Notes: a model not told the origin generated them from the letters alone. Shown: positions 7,360 to 16,046, counted from the stretch's first letter. The stretch is 34,765 bases of DNA from CAURMH01 sp963525745 (GCA_963525745.1 CAURMH010000010.1:1-34765), one strand, 5' to 3'. Program-made: numbers and translations.

Positions 7360-7647
7360 TTATCGTGTACTCAACTCAAAAATCATCGCTTCCGCCTGAC
7401 AACAAAAGGTTAATTCAACATTAAGCGACACACCGCTTTCTATCGGCGTAATTGAACTTTTCATTTTACAGGGTTCGCTTTCGATTTTACGGGCTTTCTC
7501 AATAAAATCCGTTAATGCGGTCTGAGCGGAGCGCTCATCGGGGTAAATTTGTTCGATTTTTACACTGCAATCCGAACCGTCAATAATTGCGCCGACATCG
7601 ACGCAACTACAAGCCAATGACTCTTCCGCCTTACATTGAACGACCAT
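7360..7647 (-). CDS. YfcZ/YiiS family protein (DUF406)
   Basis: A 95-residue cytoplasmic protein of unknown function. The N-terminal pattern CKAEESLACSCVDVG, the central IEQIYPDERSAQ and the late FCCQAEAMIF region match the YfcZ/YiiS family, whose members have about 95 residues. Six cysteines are visible. The start at 7647 has GGGAGG at a good distance; a longer frame adds only MIGRKF and would overlap that ribosome site. It lies 34 bases after hemH on the same strand with no hairpin between, so it is probably the last gene of the ydiJ-menI-hemH group. Confidence 0.8.
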   Translation of the reverse strand: MVVQCKAEESLACSCVDVGAIIDGSDCSVKIEQIYPDERSAQTALTDFIEKARKIESEPCKMKSSITPIESGVSLNVELTFCCQAEAMIFELSTR

Positions 7648-7681
7648 AAACTTCCTCCCTATCATTCAAAATAAATACCAT

Positions 7682-8650
7682 TTATAGTTTACTTAATACT
7701 AATTTTGCCATCATCGCAATATGATCGGCTTGCGCATTTAAGGCGGGAATGTAGCGATAAGAACGCCCGCCGGAAGCGAAAAAAAGCGCTTTATTTTCCT
7801 GCTCGACTTCCTCAATGGTTTCCAAACAATCCGCCGCAAAGCCGGGGCAAATCACCGCTATTTTATCAATGCCTCGTGCAGCGGCCTTGCTTAAAAATTC
7901 ATCGGCATAAGGCCGTAACCATTCTTCGCGCCCAAAGCGAGATTGAAACACTATCCCCCACTGCGTTTCACGTAGGCCTAATCGATCCACGACGGCAATG
8001 GTGGTTTGCTTACAATGTTCACGATAATAATCGCCCATTTGTTCATAACGCAGAGGAATGCCATGGTAAGAAAAAAGAAGGTATTCATCCTCCTGCCAAT
8101 TTTTTTGTACCGATTTGACCAACGCATTAATATAGCTTTCATCACAATGATAAGCATGAATCAACGCCAGCGGTACAAGATTTCGTTTTGTTTTCAACGC
8201 CTTATACAGCGCATCAAATAACGCCGCCGTGGTCGAACTTGAATATTGAGGATACAAAGGCAGAACAATCACTTTCTCCACCCCTTTTTTTAGCAAATTT
8301 TCGACCGCACTTTCCATTGAAGGATGTCCGTAAGTCATGCCAATCTCAACCTGCACATCCAACCCCTGCGCCGTTAAATAGTCTGCCAATGCCTGTTGCT
8401 GCTTTTTAGTAATGGCAAGCAACGGAGAGCCTTCCGGCATCCAAATCGAGCGATAATTTCTCGCAATCCGCGTAGCACGAAGCGGTAAAATGACACAAGC
8501 CAACAGCGGACGCCACCAGCAACGCGGCAAATCTACCACGCGTTCATCGGTTAGAAATTGCCATAAATAACGGGCGATTGCCAACGGCGTCGGCTTATCT
8601 GGCGTGCCTAAATTACCCAAAATCACGCCGATTTTTTTCGTTTTATTCAT
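7682..8650 (-). CDS. hemH: Ferrochelatase HemH
   Basis: Inserts Fe2+ into protoporphyrin IX, the last step of haem synthesis. The 322-residue protein has the family N-terminus (GVILGNLGTPDKPT), catalytic His196 in FSYHGIPLRY and Glu277 in CPGFAADCLETIEE. No [2Fe-2S] cysteine cluster is seen at the C-terminus, as expected for the enterobacterial type. Its ATG overlaps the TGA of menI (ATGA at 8647-8650), so translation is coupled. An uptake signal lies inside at 8304-8312. A functional ferrochelatase in this family is worth noting because some relatives need external haem, though they can still use protoporphyrin. Confidence 0.95.
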   Translation of the reverse strand: MNKTKKIGVILGNLGTPDKPTPLAIARYLWQFLTDERVVDLPRCWWRPLLACVILPLRATRIARNYRSIWMPEGSPLLAITKKQQQALADYLTAQGLDVQVEIGMTYGHPSMESAVENLLKKGVEKVIVLPLYPQYSSSTTAALFDALYKALKTKRNLVPLALIHAYHCDESYINALVKSVQKNWQEDEYLLFSYHGIPLRYEQMGDYYREHCKQTTIAVVDRLGLRETQWGIVFQSRFGREEWLRPYADEFLSKAAARGIDKIAVICPGFAADCLETIEEVEQENKALFFASGGRSYRYIPALNAQADHIAMMAKLVLSKL

Positions 8651-9063
8651 AAATGGATTACTGCCAAAGTTAAACGGGAAACGCAGCAGAGTTTATCCTG
8701 TTCGTCCCGAATGTCAATTTGCCAAACTTGGGTATTTTTCGCCAAATGGATCGGTTCGGCTTTCGCAATGACACGCCCTTTTCTAACCGGCCGTAGATGA
8801 TTCGCATTCACTTCCATTCCTACTACGGCCTGATCTTCATCAACACAAAGCCAACCGGCAAGGGAGCCTACGGTTTCGGCTAATGCGACCGATACCCCGC
8901 CGTGCAACAAGCCGAAAGGCTGCGTTGTGCGCGAATCGACCGACATTGACGCGGTGATCCAATTTTCCCCTAATTCCGCAATTTCAATACCTAAATGCGA
9001 AACGGCGCAATTTTGTCCCATTTCATTAAGCTGCGCTATCGTGCGACTTTTTTTCCAAATCAT
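8647..9063 (-). CDS. menI: Hotdog-fold acyl-CoA thioesterase, MenI/YdiI type
   Basis: Likely hydrolyses 1,4-dihydroxy-2-naphthoyl-CoA in menaquinone synthesis, or related acyl-CoAs. The 138-residue protein has the hotdog motif LLHGGVSVALAETVGSLAG, with His54, the GG pair at 55-56 and catalytic Glu63 at the same positions as E. coli YdiI. Start ATG 9063 is chosen: GGAG stands 7 bases upstream, and the TTG just before it (9066) is a poorer choice. The first 38 bases overlap the end of ydiJ and the stop overlaps hemH, giving a tightly packed three-gene group. The exact substrate is inferred from the family. Confidence 0.88.
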   Translation of the reverse strand: MIWKKSRTIAQLNEMGQNCAVSHLGIEIAELGENWITASMSVDSRTTQPFGLLHGGVSVALAETVGSLAGWLCVDEDQAVVGMEVNANHLRPVRKGRVIAKAEPIHLAKNTQVWQIDIRDEQDKLCCVSRLTLAVIHL

Positions 9064-12000
9064 CAAATAACTCCAATAAAGCCTGTACGGGATGTTTTAA
9101 ACGGTATTTTTCATATCGTTTTACCTGACTCCGGCAGGAATACCCCGTTGCCAAGCAGTAATTCGGATCTTTGCCGTCTAATTTGACTTTCCACGATAAA
9201 TCGTAAATCTCCCGACTCATGGCCTGATTTTGGCGTTCATGCCCAAACACACCGGCCATACCGCAACAACTGACGTGTTCAACCGTCAAATCCTGTCCGA
9301 AAAAGGCAAAAATTCGTTGCCATTCTTTCCCGCTATTCGGCATCGCCGTAGTTTCCGTACAGTGCGGGAATAAATACCACTTAAAAGTGCGGTCATTTTT
9401 GACGAAATTTTTAACACGCGCTTGTAATTCGTCGGCATTCAGTTGAGTAAATAGCCATTCATGCGCAGTCAATACATGGAAATCACCTCGTGTTTTTCCC
9501 AGCACCGCCTTGTATTCGTCACGATAAGAAAGCACGATAGCCGGTTCAACGCCGACTAACGGACACCCTAATTGGGCCACGCGGGTTAAAAATTCGGCCT
9601 GATGTTTAGCCGTTTGACTAAAGCGTTTCAAAAAGCCTTTGATATGCATCGCCTTACCGTTCGGCTTAAACGGCAGCACAATAGGTTCAAACCCTAATTT
9701 TTGCGCAAGTTGCACAAAATCACGCACGACGTTGGCATCATAATAAGAAGTATAAGGATCCTGCACAATAAACAAAACGTTCTGTTTTTCGGCCGCACTT
9801 AGCCCTTCCAATTGTTCCAGAGAACGCCCCGTGTAACCGATTTCGACCAATTGCGTTTGTAAGTTCGGTGCCGATAATAGAGGTAAATCGACCAGACCGA
9901 GTGTTTTTTTCACCGCTAATTCGGTCGGTTTTAATTTGACAAAATAATTAAACCAATTCGGCCGTTTCGCCATATAAGGCGCCGCCATTTCCAAATTGGC
10001 CACCACATAATCTTTCATCGGACGCAAATAACGACGATGATAAAAATAGAAAAACTTCGCACGGAAATCCGCCACATCAATTTTAATCGGACATTGACTC
10101 GCACAGGCTTTACAGGCCAGACACGTATCCATCGCCACTTTCACTTCATGAGAAAAATCATATTCGCCACGCCGTTTTTGCACAGTATGTTTTAGCTTCG
10201 CGACAACATCCGTTAAGGCAACGTTATTTTGACGAAAATCCAATTGTTCGGCAGAAACGCCTTCATTTGCCATTAAACGTAGCCATTCGCGCACCATCGC
10301 CGCACGCCCTTTCGGCGAAAAAACGCGGTTGCGGCTGACTTTCATTGACGGACACATGGTACTGTGCAAATCGAAATTAAAACACAACCCGTTGCCGTTA
10401 CAATTCATTGCTCCGCTAAATTGATCACGCATGACCGTTGGAATTTGGCGGTCCTGATCGGCACGCATCGGCGACAAAATGGAGTAAAGTTCATCTCCGC
10501 TGTTTAAAGGCGTACAAATTTTGCCCGGATTCAATCGGTTGTGCGGATCGAATAAAAATTTAATATAACGCAATTCTTGCCACAACTCGGGCGTAAAAAA
10601 CGTCTCGCCGTAATGAGAACGAACGCCCTTGCCATGTTCTCCCCACAATAATCCACCGTATTTTGCCGTAAGTGCGGTCACTTTATCGGAAATTTCTTTG
10701 AATAAACGAACCTGATTTAAATCATTCAAATCCAGTGCTGGACGCACATGCAAAACGCCGGCGTCCACATGACCGAACATGCCGTATTGCAAATTATGGC
10801 TGTCCAGTAACGCGCGAAATTCAGCGATATAATCCGCCAAATTCGCCGGCGGAACACAGGTATCTTCCACAAAAGGAATCGGTTTGGCCGCCCCTTTTGC
10901 ATTCCCCAATAAACCGACCGCTTTTTTGCGCATGGCATAAATTCGTTCAATGGAAGGTAAATCGGCGCAACATTGATAACCGATAATCGCCCCTTCGCCG
11001 TTTGCGATTTTTTCGTCCAAATTGCGGCAAAGCGCGGCAACCTGTTGATCGATCACATTTTTATCGTTGCCCGCATATTCCACAATATTTAAGCCGAGAA
11101 TCGAATTCGTTTCATCTTCGGTTAATAATTGGTTAACAGAATGCCAAATAATATCTTGTTTAGCCAAATTTAATACTGTCGAATCGACGGTTTCCACCGA
11201 TAGCGCTTTTGCGTCGACTAAAAAAGGCGCGTTCCGCAAAGCGGCGTCAAACGAGGCGTACTTGATATTGATTAATGTACGATACTGAGGGAGCGGTAGT
11301 AAATTCAATGTCGCTTCGCAAATAAACGCCAGCGAACCTTCGGAACCGGTTAATAAACGGCTAAGATTAAAGCGGTCTTCCTCCTGATTAAAAACATTTT
11401 TTAAATCATATCCCGTTAAAAAGCGATTCAATTGAGGCAAATCATTGATGATTTGCGTACGTTTTACTTTGCAACGACGAAAAATTTCTTGATGCAACGA
11501 TTGAGCGACGGGCGAAAATCCGAGCGCTTCGGGCTGTTCGGAAAGTTGCTTGGAATCGACCGCACTTGTATCTAATACTTCACCGTTAATTAATACCGAA
11601 CGCAATGCCAGAACATGATCGGATGTCTTACCATATTGTAGAGAACCCTGCCCGGATGCATCCGTATTTATCATGCCGCCTAATGTCGCACGATTGCTGG
11701 TGGAAAGTTCCGGCGCAAAAAATAATCCGTACGGTTTAAGAAAGTGATTTAGCTGATCTTTAACGACACCCGCTTGTACCCGCACCCATCTTTCCTCAAC
11801 ATTCACTTCAAGAATGCAATTCATGTGACGGGAGAGATCAACAATAATATTTTGATTAAGCGATTGCCCATTCGTCCCGGTTCCGCCGCCGCGCGGCGTG
11901 AAGGTAAGCGTCCGATAAGCCTCGCGATCCGCCAGTTTCGTCAAACGAACAATATCGGCAATCGACTTTGGAAATAAAATCGCTTGCGGGAGTAACTGAT

Positions 12001-12142
12001 AAACGCTGTTGTCCGTCGCAAGACTTAAACGATCGGCATAATCGGTTGCAATATCGCCTTCAAAGTGCTGTTGCTTTAATTCGTTAAGATATTGAACAAC
12101 GATAGGGAGTAGTTTGGGTATGTTAGAAAGACGGGGTAACAT
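9026..12142 (-). CDS. ydiJ: YdiJ, FAD/Fe-S D-2-hydroxyacid (D-2-hydroxyglutarate type) dehydrogenase
   Basis: A large membrane-associated oxidoreductase of 1038 residues. It has an N-terminal FAD-binding (PCMH) domain with PRGGGTGTNGQS at 83-94, an FAD-oxidase C domain (MFGHVDAGVLHVRP, LWGEHGKG), and a ferredoxin-like cluster motif with Cys674, Cys677, Cys680 and Cys684. The C-terminal CCG-type region includes SCCGMAGVFGHE. E. coli YdiJ is described as a D-2-hydroxyglutarate dehydrogenase; that substrate is inferred here. The start at 12142 (MLPRLSNIPKLLP) is preferred: the 54 codons upstream are A/T-rich and look non-coding. Three uptake signals fall inside. First gene of ydiJ-menI-hemH-yfcZ; divergent from ompA. 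Confidence 0.9.
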   Translation of the reverse strand: MLPRLSNIPKLLPIVVQYLNELKQQHFEGDIATDYADRLSLATDNSVYQLLPQAILFPKSIADIVRLTKLADREAYRTLTFTPRGGGTGTNGQSLNQNIIVDLSRHMNCILEVNVEERWVRVQAGVVKDQLNHFLKPYGLFFAPELSTSNRATLGGMINTDASGQGSLQYGKTSDHVLALRSVLINGEVLDTSAVDSKQLSEQPEALGFSPVAQSLHQEIFRRCKVKRTQIINDLPQLNRFLTGYDLKNVFNQEEDRFNLSRLLTGSEGSLAFICEATLNLLPLPQYRTLINIKYASFDAALRNAPFLVDAKALSVETVDSTVLNLAKQDIIWHSVNQLLTEDETNSILGLNIVEYAGNDKNVIDQQVAALCRNLDEKIANGEGAIIGYQCCADLPSIERIYAMRKKAVGLLGNAKGAAKPIPFVEDTCVPPANLADYIAEFRALLDSHNLQYGMFGHVDAGVLHVRPALDLNDLNQVRLFKEISDKVTALTAKYGGLLWGEHGKGVRSHYGETFFTPELWQELRYIKFLFDPHNRLNPGKICTPLNSGDELYSILSPMRADQDRQIPTVMRDQFSGAMNCNGNGLCFNFDLHSTMCPSMKVSRNRVFSPKGRAAMVREWLRLMANEGVSAEQLDFRQNNVALTDVVAKLKHTVQKRRGEYDFSHEVKVAMDTCLACKACASQCPIKIDVADFRAKFFYFYHRRYLRPMKDYVVANLEMAAPYMAKRPNWFNYFVKLKPTELAVKKTLGLVDLPLLSAPNLQTQLVEIGYTGRSLEQLEGLSAAEKQNVLFIVQDPYTSYYDANVVRDFVQLAQKLGFEPIVLPFKPNGKAMHIKGFLKRFSQTAKHQAEFLTRVAQLGCPLVGVEPAIVLSYRDEYKAVLGKTRGDFHVLTAHEWLFTQLNADELQARVKNFVKNDRTFKWYLFPHCTETTAMPNSGKEWQRIFAFFGQDLTVEHVSCCGMAGVFGHERQNQAMSREIYDLSWKVKLDGKDPNYCLATGYSCRSQVKRYEKYRLKHPVQALLELFDDLEKKSHDSAA

Positions 12143-12532
12143 TGAATCACTCAGGCTATAAAGAGAAATAAAGTAAATGTTCGAATGATATATGAAAGGT
12201 AAAAAAATGTCGATTTTAGTCAGCTTGAATTTCAAAAGAAAATGAATGAAACAAAAAACACCTGAATAAATGTTTAGTTTAGGTAAATTTTGCTCAAAAA
12301 ACAATCAAAAGAAACAAAGTTTAGTTGATTTTATGTTTTTTTATTAGATAATAGCCATACTTTTGAACGTTCCTTTGGCTATACAAAGGAATTGAATTTG
12401 TCAAAAGGAAATATAATAGGGCAAATTCAAAACCCTAGTTAAGCAAATGTTTGAGTGAAACTTTAATAAAAAGTTCACAAAAACGGGAAATTTTTCCCAT
12501 GTTAAACGATGACTAAAGTAGAGGACATCAAA
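12143..12532. promoter_or_regulatory. 390-base A/T-rich control region between ydiJ and ompA
   Basis: No gene is supported here; a frame that extends ydiJ upstream is A/T-rich filler. For ompA, TATAAT at 12412-12417 is the best -10, with TTGAAT (12392-12397) only 14 bases away, so the -35 is not clear. The start would be near 12424, leaving a leader of about 110 bases. Nested inverted repeats (12360-12407) lie around the presumed -35. Two leader hairpins are at 12455-12478 and 12485-12498. GAGG at 12521-12524 is the ompA ribosome site. No convincing ydiJ promoter was found. Confidence 0.55.
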
Positions 12533-13624
12533 ATGAAAAAAACTGCAATCGCATTAGTTGTTGCCGGTTTTGCGGCAGCTTCTGTAGCCCAAGCGGCACC
12601 ACAAGAAAACACTTTCTATGTGGGTGCTAAAGCGGGTCAAGCTTCATATCATGAAGATATCAGCACAAACACTAAACAAGGACACAACTTGGGTGACGGT
12701 TACAAACGTAACTCCGTAACTTACGGTGTGTTCGCCGGTTATCAAATTTTAAACCGTAGTAACTTTGGTTTAGCAACAGAAGTCGGTTACGACGATTTCG
12801 GTCGCGTTAAATTCCTTAAAAACAGTGAAACTGCGGTTAAACAAACCGCTCATGGTGCACACTTAAGCTTAAAAGGTAGCTACGATTTAGGCGGTTTAAC
12901 TTCTGCATTAGAAGGATTAGACGCTTACGCGCGTGTTGGTGCAGCGTTAATTCGTTCAGACATCAAAGGCAATCTCAACGGTAATAACCGTGCATTGTTC
13001 AACGGTCAAGTAAAACAACATAGCTTGCACGTATCGCCTGTATTTGCTGCAGGGGTTGAATATGCATTACCTTCATTACCTGAATTAGGCTTACGCTTAG
13101 AATGGCAATGGGTTAACCGTGTAGGTTACTTCAGCAATGGCCAAGGCGGTCGTGCAAACTATGATCCGTCAATTAATTCTGTGTCTGCAGGTTTGTCTTA
13201 CCGCTTCGGTCAAGGCGCTGCTCCGGTTGCAGCCCCTGAAGTCGTAAACAAAACTTTCAGCTTAAACTCTGATGTGACTTTTGCTTTCGGTAAAGCGAAC
13301 TTAAAACCTGAAGCCCAAGCGACTTTAGACGGTATCTACGGTGAAATCGCTCAAGTTAGCAATGCAAACGTAGCGGTTGCCGGTTATACAGACCGTATCG
13401 GTTCCGATAAATCTAACTTAAAATTATCTCAACGTCGTGCCGAATCAGTAGCTAACTACTTAGTTGCTAAAGGCGTTGCTGCACAAAATATTTCTGCAAC
13501 AGGTTACGGTAAAGCGAACCCTGTGACAGGTGCAACCTGTGATGCGGTTAAAGGTCGTAAAGCGCTTATCGCTTGCTTAGCGCCGGATCGTCGCGTAGAA
13601 ATCGCAGTTAACGGTTCTAAATAA
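12533..13624 (+). CDS. ompA: OmpA-family outer membrane protein (P5-like)
   Basis: A major outer-membrane protein of 363 residues. The signal peptide MKKTAIALVVAGFAAASVAQA is cleaved before APQENTFYVG. Residues about 27-215 form the eight-stranded OmpA barrel, ending SAGLSYRFGQG. An Ala/Pro hinge (APVAAPEVV) leads to the periplasmic peptidoglycan-binding OmpA domain (about 237-363), with VAGYTDRIGSDKSNLKLSQRRAESV. Two late cysteines (TCDAVKGRKALIACL) probably form the usual disulfide. The start at 12533 gives the signal peptide directly. Codon use is strongly biased to preferred codons, unlike its neighbours, as expected for a very abundant protein. A strong terminator follows. Confidence 0.95.
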   Translation: MKKTAIALVVAGFAAASVAQAAPQENTFYVGAKAGQASYHEDISTNTKQGHNLGDGYKRNSVTYGVFAGYQILNRSNFGLATEVGYDDFGRVKFLKNSETAVKQTAHGAHLSLKGSYDLGGLTSALEGLDAYARVGAALIRSDIKGNLNGNNRALFNGQVKQHSLHVSPVFAAGVEYALPSLPELGLRLEWQWVNRVGYFSNGQGGRANYDPSINSVSAGLSYRFGQGAAPVAAPEVVNKTFSLNSDVTFAFGKANLKPEAQATLDGIYGEIAQVSNANVAVAGYTDRIGSDKSNLKLSQRRAESVANYLVAKGVAAQNISATGYGKANPVTGATCDAVKGRKALIACLAPDRRVEIAVNGSK

Positions 13625-13662
13625 TTTCCGTTAATACATTTTTAATCAATTGAAATAAGAGT

Positions 13663-13693
13663 AAGACCTAAACGCCTGTTTAGGTCTTTTTTT
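13663..13693 (+). terminator. Terminator after ompA
   Basis: AAGACCTAAAC (13663-13673) pairs perfectly with GTTTAGGTCTT (13678-13688) around a GCCT loop and runs into a T tract ending at 13693. A strong intrinsic terminator. Confidence 0.92.
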
Positions 13694-13724
13694 GCACGAA
13701 ACAATACAAATCAAAGGCAACAAT

Positions 13725-14306
13725 ATGAAAAAATGGATAGCAATTGTTCTTATTGCCGTTTTAGCCGGCTTTACACTAATGAGCAGCTATAATGGACTTG
13801 TTCAGGCAGAAGAGGAAATTGATTCGGTTTGGGCGAATGTAGAATCGTCTTATCAACGCCGCGCTGATCTCATCCCTAACCTCGTCAACACGGTCAAAGG
13901 CCAAGCCAATTTTGAAAAAGAAACGTTAACGGGCGTAATGGAAGCACGCGCTAAAGCCACGCAAACCAAAATCGATCCGGCGAATTTAACGGAAGAACAA
14001 TTGGCGCAATTCCAGCAAAACCAAAATCAATTAGGCTCCGCACTTTCCCGCTTACTTGTCACTGTAGAGCAATATCCTCAATTAAAAGCCCATGAAGGTT
14101 TTATGACTCTACAGGCACAACTTGAAGGAACGGAGAATCGGATCAATGTTGCTCGTAATAAATTTAACGAAGCAGCACGCACCTATAACCAAAAAGTTCG
14201 CCAATTTCCGGCAAAATTGGCTGCACTTATTTTCGGCTTCAAAGAAAAACCTTACTTCAAATCGTCAGAGGGTGCCGATAAAGCCCCTGTTGTCAATTTT
14301 AATTAA
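13725..14306 (+). CDS. lemA: LemA family protein
   Basis: A 193-residue membrane-anchored protein. One N-terminal hydrophobic segment (about 3-24) is followed by a long, mostly helical domain with the family pattern NGLVQAEEEIDSVWANVESSYQRRADLIPNLV in part, and later EGTENRINVARNKFNEAARTYN. The function of LemA proteins is not settled. The start at 13725 has AAGG upstream; the longer frame begins inside the ompA terminator. It is followed after 9 bases by a TPM-domain gene and then a second one, the LemA-TPM association seen in many bacteria. Confidence 0.9.
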   Translation: MKKWIAIVLIAVLAGFTLMSSYNGLVQAEEEIDSVWANVESSYQRRADLIPNLVNTVKGQANFEKETLTGVMEARAKATQTKIDPANLTEEQLAQFQQNQNQLGSALSRLLVTVEQYPQLKAHEGFMTLQAQLEGTENRINVARNKFNEAARTYNQKVRQFPAKLAALIFGFKEKPYFKSSEGADKAPVVNFN

Positions 14307-14315
14307 ATAAACACT

Positions 14316-14765
14316 ATGCGATTTTTTTCAAAAATTCCAATTGATAAAAAACAACTTGAGGCGGCGATCGCCCGCCTCGAATTACAAACCTCTGCCGAAT
14401 TGAGAGTATATATTGAACGCAACTTACCGCGTACGATAGACGAAATTTCCGCCATGGAGCGCGCCCTACAGGTATTCAAGTCCCTCGAAATGCACCGTAC
14501 TGCACAACAAAATGCCGTATTGATTTACCTTTGCTATAACCGCCATTTGTGCGCAATCATCGGCGATAAAGGTATTCATCAATTCGTTTCCGCCGATTTC
14601 TGGACTGTAGAGTGTGAACGATTAATTCAAGATTTTAAACAAAAAAACTATACGAAAGGCATTATTTCGGCTATTGAACGGATTGCGGAAGAATTAATCC
14701 GTTACTTTCCTGACGATACGAATAATCCGAATGAACTGCCCAATGAGGTAATCATCCATGACTAA
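14316..14765 (+). CDS. TPM-domain protein without signal peptide
   Basis: A 149-residue protein with the TPM (DUF477) pattern: ELQTSAELRVYIERNL early, then NAVLIYLCYNRHLCAIIGDKGI, and KQKNYTKGIISAIERIAEEL near the end. It has no signal peptide or Gly-rich tail, unlike the next gene, and TPM members of this short type are predicted cytoplasmic. Role unknown. It lies between lemA (9 bases upstream) and the second TPM gene, whose start overlaps its end by 8 bases, so the three form one operon. Confidence 0.82.
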   Translation: MRFFSKIPIDKKQLEAAIARLELQTSAELRVYIERNLPRTIDEISAMERALQVFKSLEMHRTAQQNAVLIYLCYNRHLCAIIGDKGIHQFVSADFWTVECERLIQDFKQKNYTKGIISAIERIAEELIRYFPDDTNNPNELPNEVIIHD

Positions 14766-15546
14766 AGTAATAAGATGGCTTAAAAGTGCGGTCATTTTTT
14801 GCGGAGTTTTAATCTATACGACAGCCTTAGCCGCCGATTTACCTCCTTCTCCTCAACCTTTTCGCTACGTTAATGACTACACCCATACACTTTCGGCCGA
14901 ACAATTACAGCACTTGGAAAACAAACTTATCGCCTATAGTCATGAAACGAGCTCACAGATTGCGGTCGTCATGGTTTCAACCACGGGGGAATACGACATT
15001 GCCGATTATACGTTTGCGTTAGGTGACAAATGGGGAATCGGTCGTAAAAAAGCAAATAATGGCGTCTTAATGCTGATCGCCAAAGACGATCGAAAAATTT
15101 TTATTGCGACGGGGCAAGGATTAGAAGGGGTTCTGCCCGACGCCTTGTTATCACAAATTATTCGCCATGGGGTTACGCCTGAATTCAAACAAGGGCGATA
15201 CGCAGAAGGAATCAATAACGGTCTGAATGAAATTATCGCCGCAAGTAAAGGAGAATATGCTGCCTATGTTGAAGAATCAACCCCTTACGAAGATTATATT
15301 CCGGTTCTTATGGTACTGGCCTTCATTTTCATCGTCATTATCGGCGAACGGCAATTTCGCAAAGACGACGTTTATATTAGCCCGAGCCGACATAGTGAAA
15401 TAGAACGAATCATGCGTCAATCAACCGCCTCACGGCGTCGCAATTCCGATTTTGGCGGCGGTTTCGGCGGAGGGTTCGGCGGATCAAGTGGCGGCGGATT
15501 CGGAGGCGGCGGTTTCGGCGGCGGAGGTGCCGGCGGCAGCTGGTAA
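14758..15546 (+). CDS. TPM-domain protein, YgcG type, with Gly-rich tail
   Basis: A 262-residue protein. The signal sequence (about 1-25, ending TTALA) is followed by a TPM domain (about 35-165) with FRYVNDYTHTLSAEQ, SSQIAVVMVSTTGEYDIADYT, GRKKANNGVLMLIAKDDRKI and GQGLEGVLPDALLSQI. A membrane helix spans about 180-197, then a basic stretch, then a long Gly/Phe/Ser tail ending GAGGSW. This layout is that of YgcG-like proteins tied to the inner membrane. An uptake signal (14784-14792) is read in frame inside the signal peptide as KSAV. Exact function unknown. Third gene of the lemA operon. Confidence 0.87.
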   Translation: MTKVIRWLKSAVIFCGVLIYTTALAADLPPSPQPFRYVNDYTHTLSAEQLQHLENKLIAYSHETSSQIAVVMVSTTGEYDIADYTFALGDKWGIGRKKANNGVLMLIAKDDRKIFIATGQGLEGVLPDALLSQIIRHGVTPEFKQGRYAEGINNGLNEIIAASKGEYAAYVEESTPYEDYIPVLMVLAFIFIVIIGERQFRKDDVYISPSRHSEIERIMRQSTASRRRNSDFGGGFGGGFGGSSGGGFGGGGFGGGGAGGSW

Positions 15547-15573
15547 CTATGCATTTCTCTCAACGCTATCTTG

Positions 15574-15582
15574 TGGTACAAT
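15574..15582 (+). promoter_or_regulatory. Extended -10 promoter of grxD
   Basis: TGGTACAAT is an extended -10 element (TG, one base, then TACAAT at 15577-15582), about 30 bases before the grxD start. No clear -35, as is common with extended -10 promoters. Confidence 0.5.
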
Positions 15583-15611
15583 GGCCGAAATTTTTACTCG
15601 TAAGGAAAGTT

Positions 15612-15938
15612 ATGGAAACGTTAGACAAAATCAAAAAGCAAATTAGCGAGAACCCCATTCTTATTTATATGAAAGGCTCGCCTAAATTACCTTCGTGCGG
15701 CTTCTCTGCACGTGCGGTCGAGGCGTTAATGAATTGCAAAGTGCCTTTCGGTTATGTTGACATTTTACAACATCCCGACATCCGTGCCGAACTTCCGGCT
15801 TATGCCAATTGGCCAACTTTTCCACAATTATGGGTTGAAGGCGAATTAATCGGCGGCTGCGATATTATTTTGGAAATGGTGCAGACCGGCGAATTGCAAA
15901 CGCTACTGAGTGAAGTCGCTGCCAAACACCGCTCATAA
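15612..15938 (+). CDS. grxD: Monothiol glutaredoxin (Grx4/GrxD)
   Basis: A 108-residue CGFS glutaredoxin that carries and delivers [2Fe-2S] clusters. Cys29 lies in CGFS (29-32), Lys21 in MKGSPKLPSCGFS, WPTFPQLWVEGELIGG (67-82) is the glutathione site, and CDI follows. The start METLDKIKKQ at 15612 has TAAGGAAAG upstream and matches the family; the longer upstream frame begins just after the TPM gene stop and lacks a ribosome site. It has its own extended -10 and a terminator right after it. Confidence 0.94.
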   Translation: METLDKIKKQISENPILIYMKGSPKLPSCGFSARAVEALMNCKVPFGYVDILQHPDIRAELPAYANWPTFPQLWVEGELIGGCDIILEMVQTGELQTLLSEVAAKHRS

Positions 15939-15957
15939 TTAAAAAAATGCCTATTCG

Positions 15958-15983
15958 CCCCGCCTTCTTGCGGGGTTTTTTAT
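15958..15983 (+). terminator. Terminator after grxD
   Basis: CCCCGC (15958-15963) pairs with GCGGGG (15970-15975) around CTTCTT and is followed by TTTTTTATTT. It also isolates the riboswitch unit from read-through. Confidence 0.88.
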
Positions 15984-16046
15984 TTCTATTTTCAATCAAC
16001 AAAAAAATTCATTGTATTTTTTTACAGTCCGTATAAACTGAACGGC

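Noticed and set aside
12143..12304. Upstream 54-codon extension of ydiJ
   Set aside because: A/T-rich, rich in Phe, Ile and Tyr, unlike YdiJ N-termini, and without a ribosome site; the start at 12142 fits the family.
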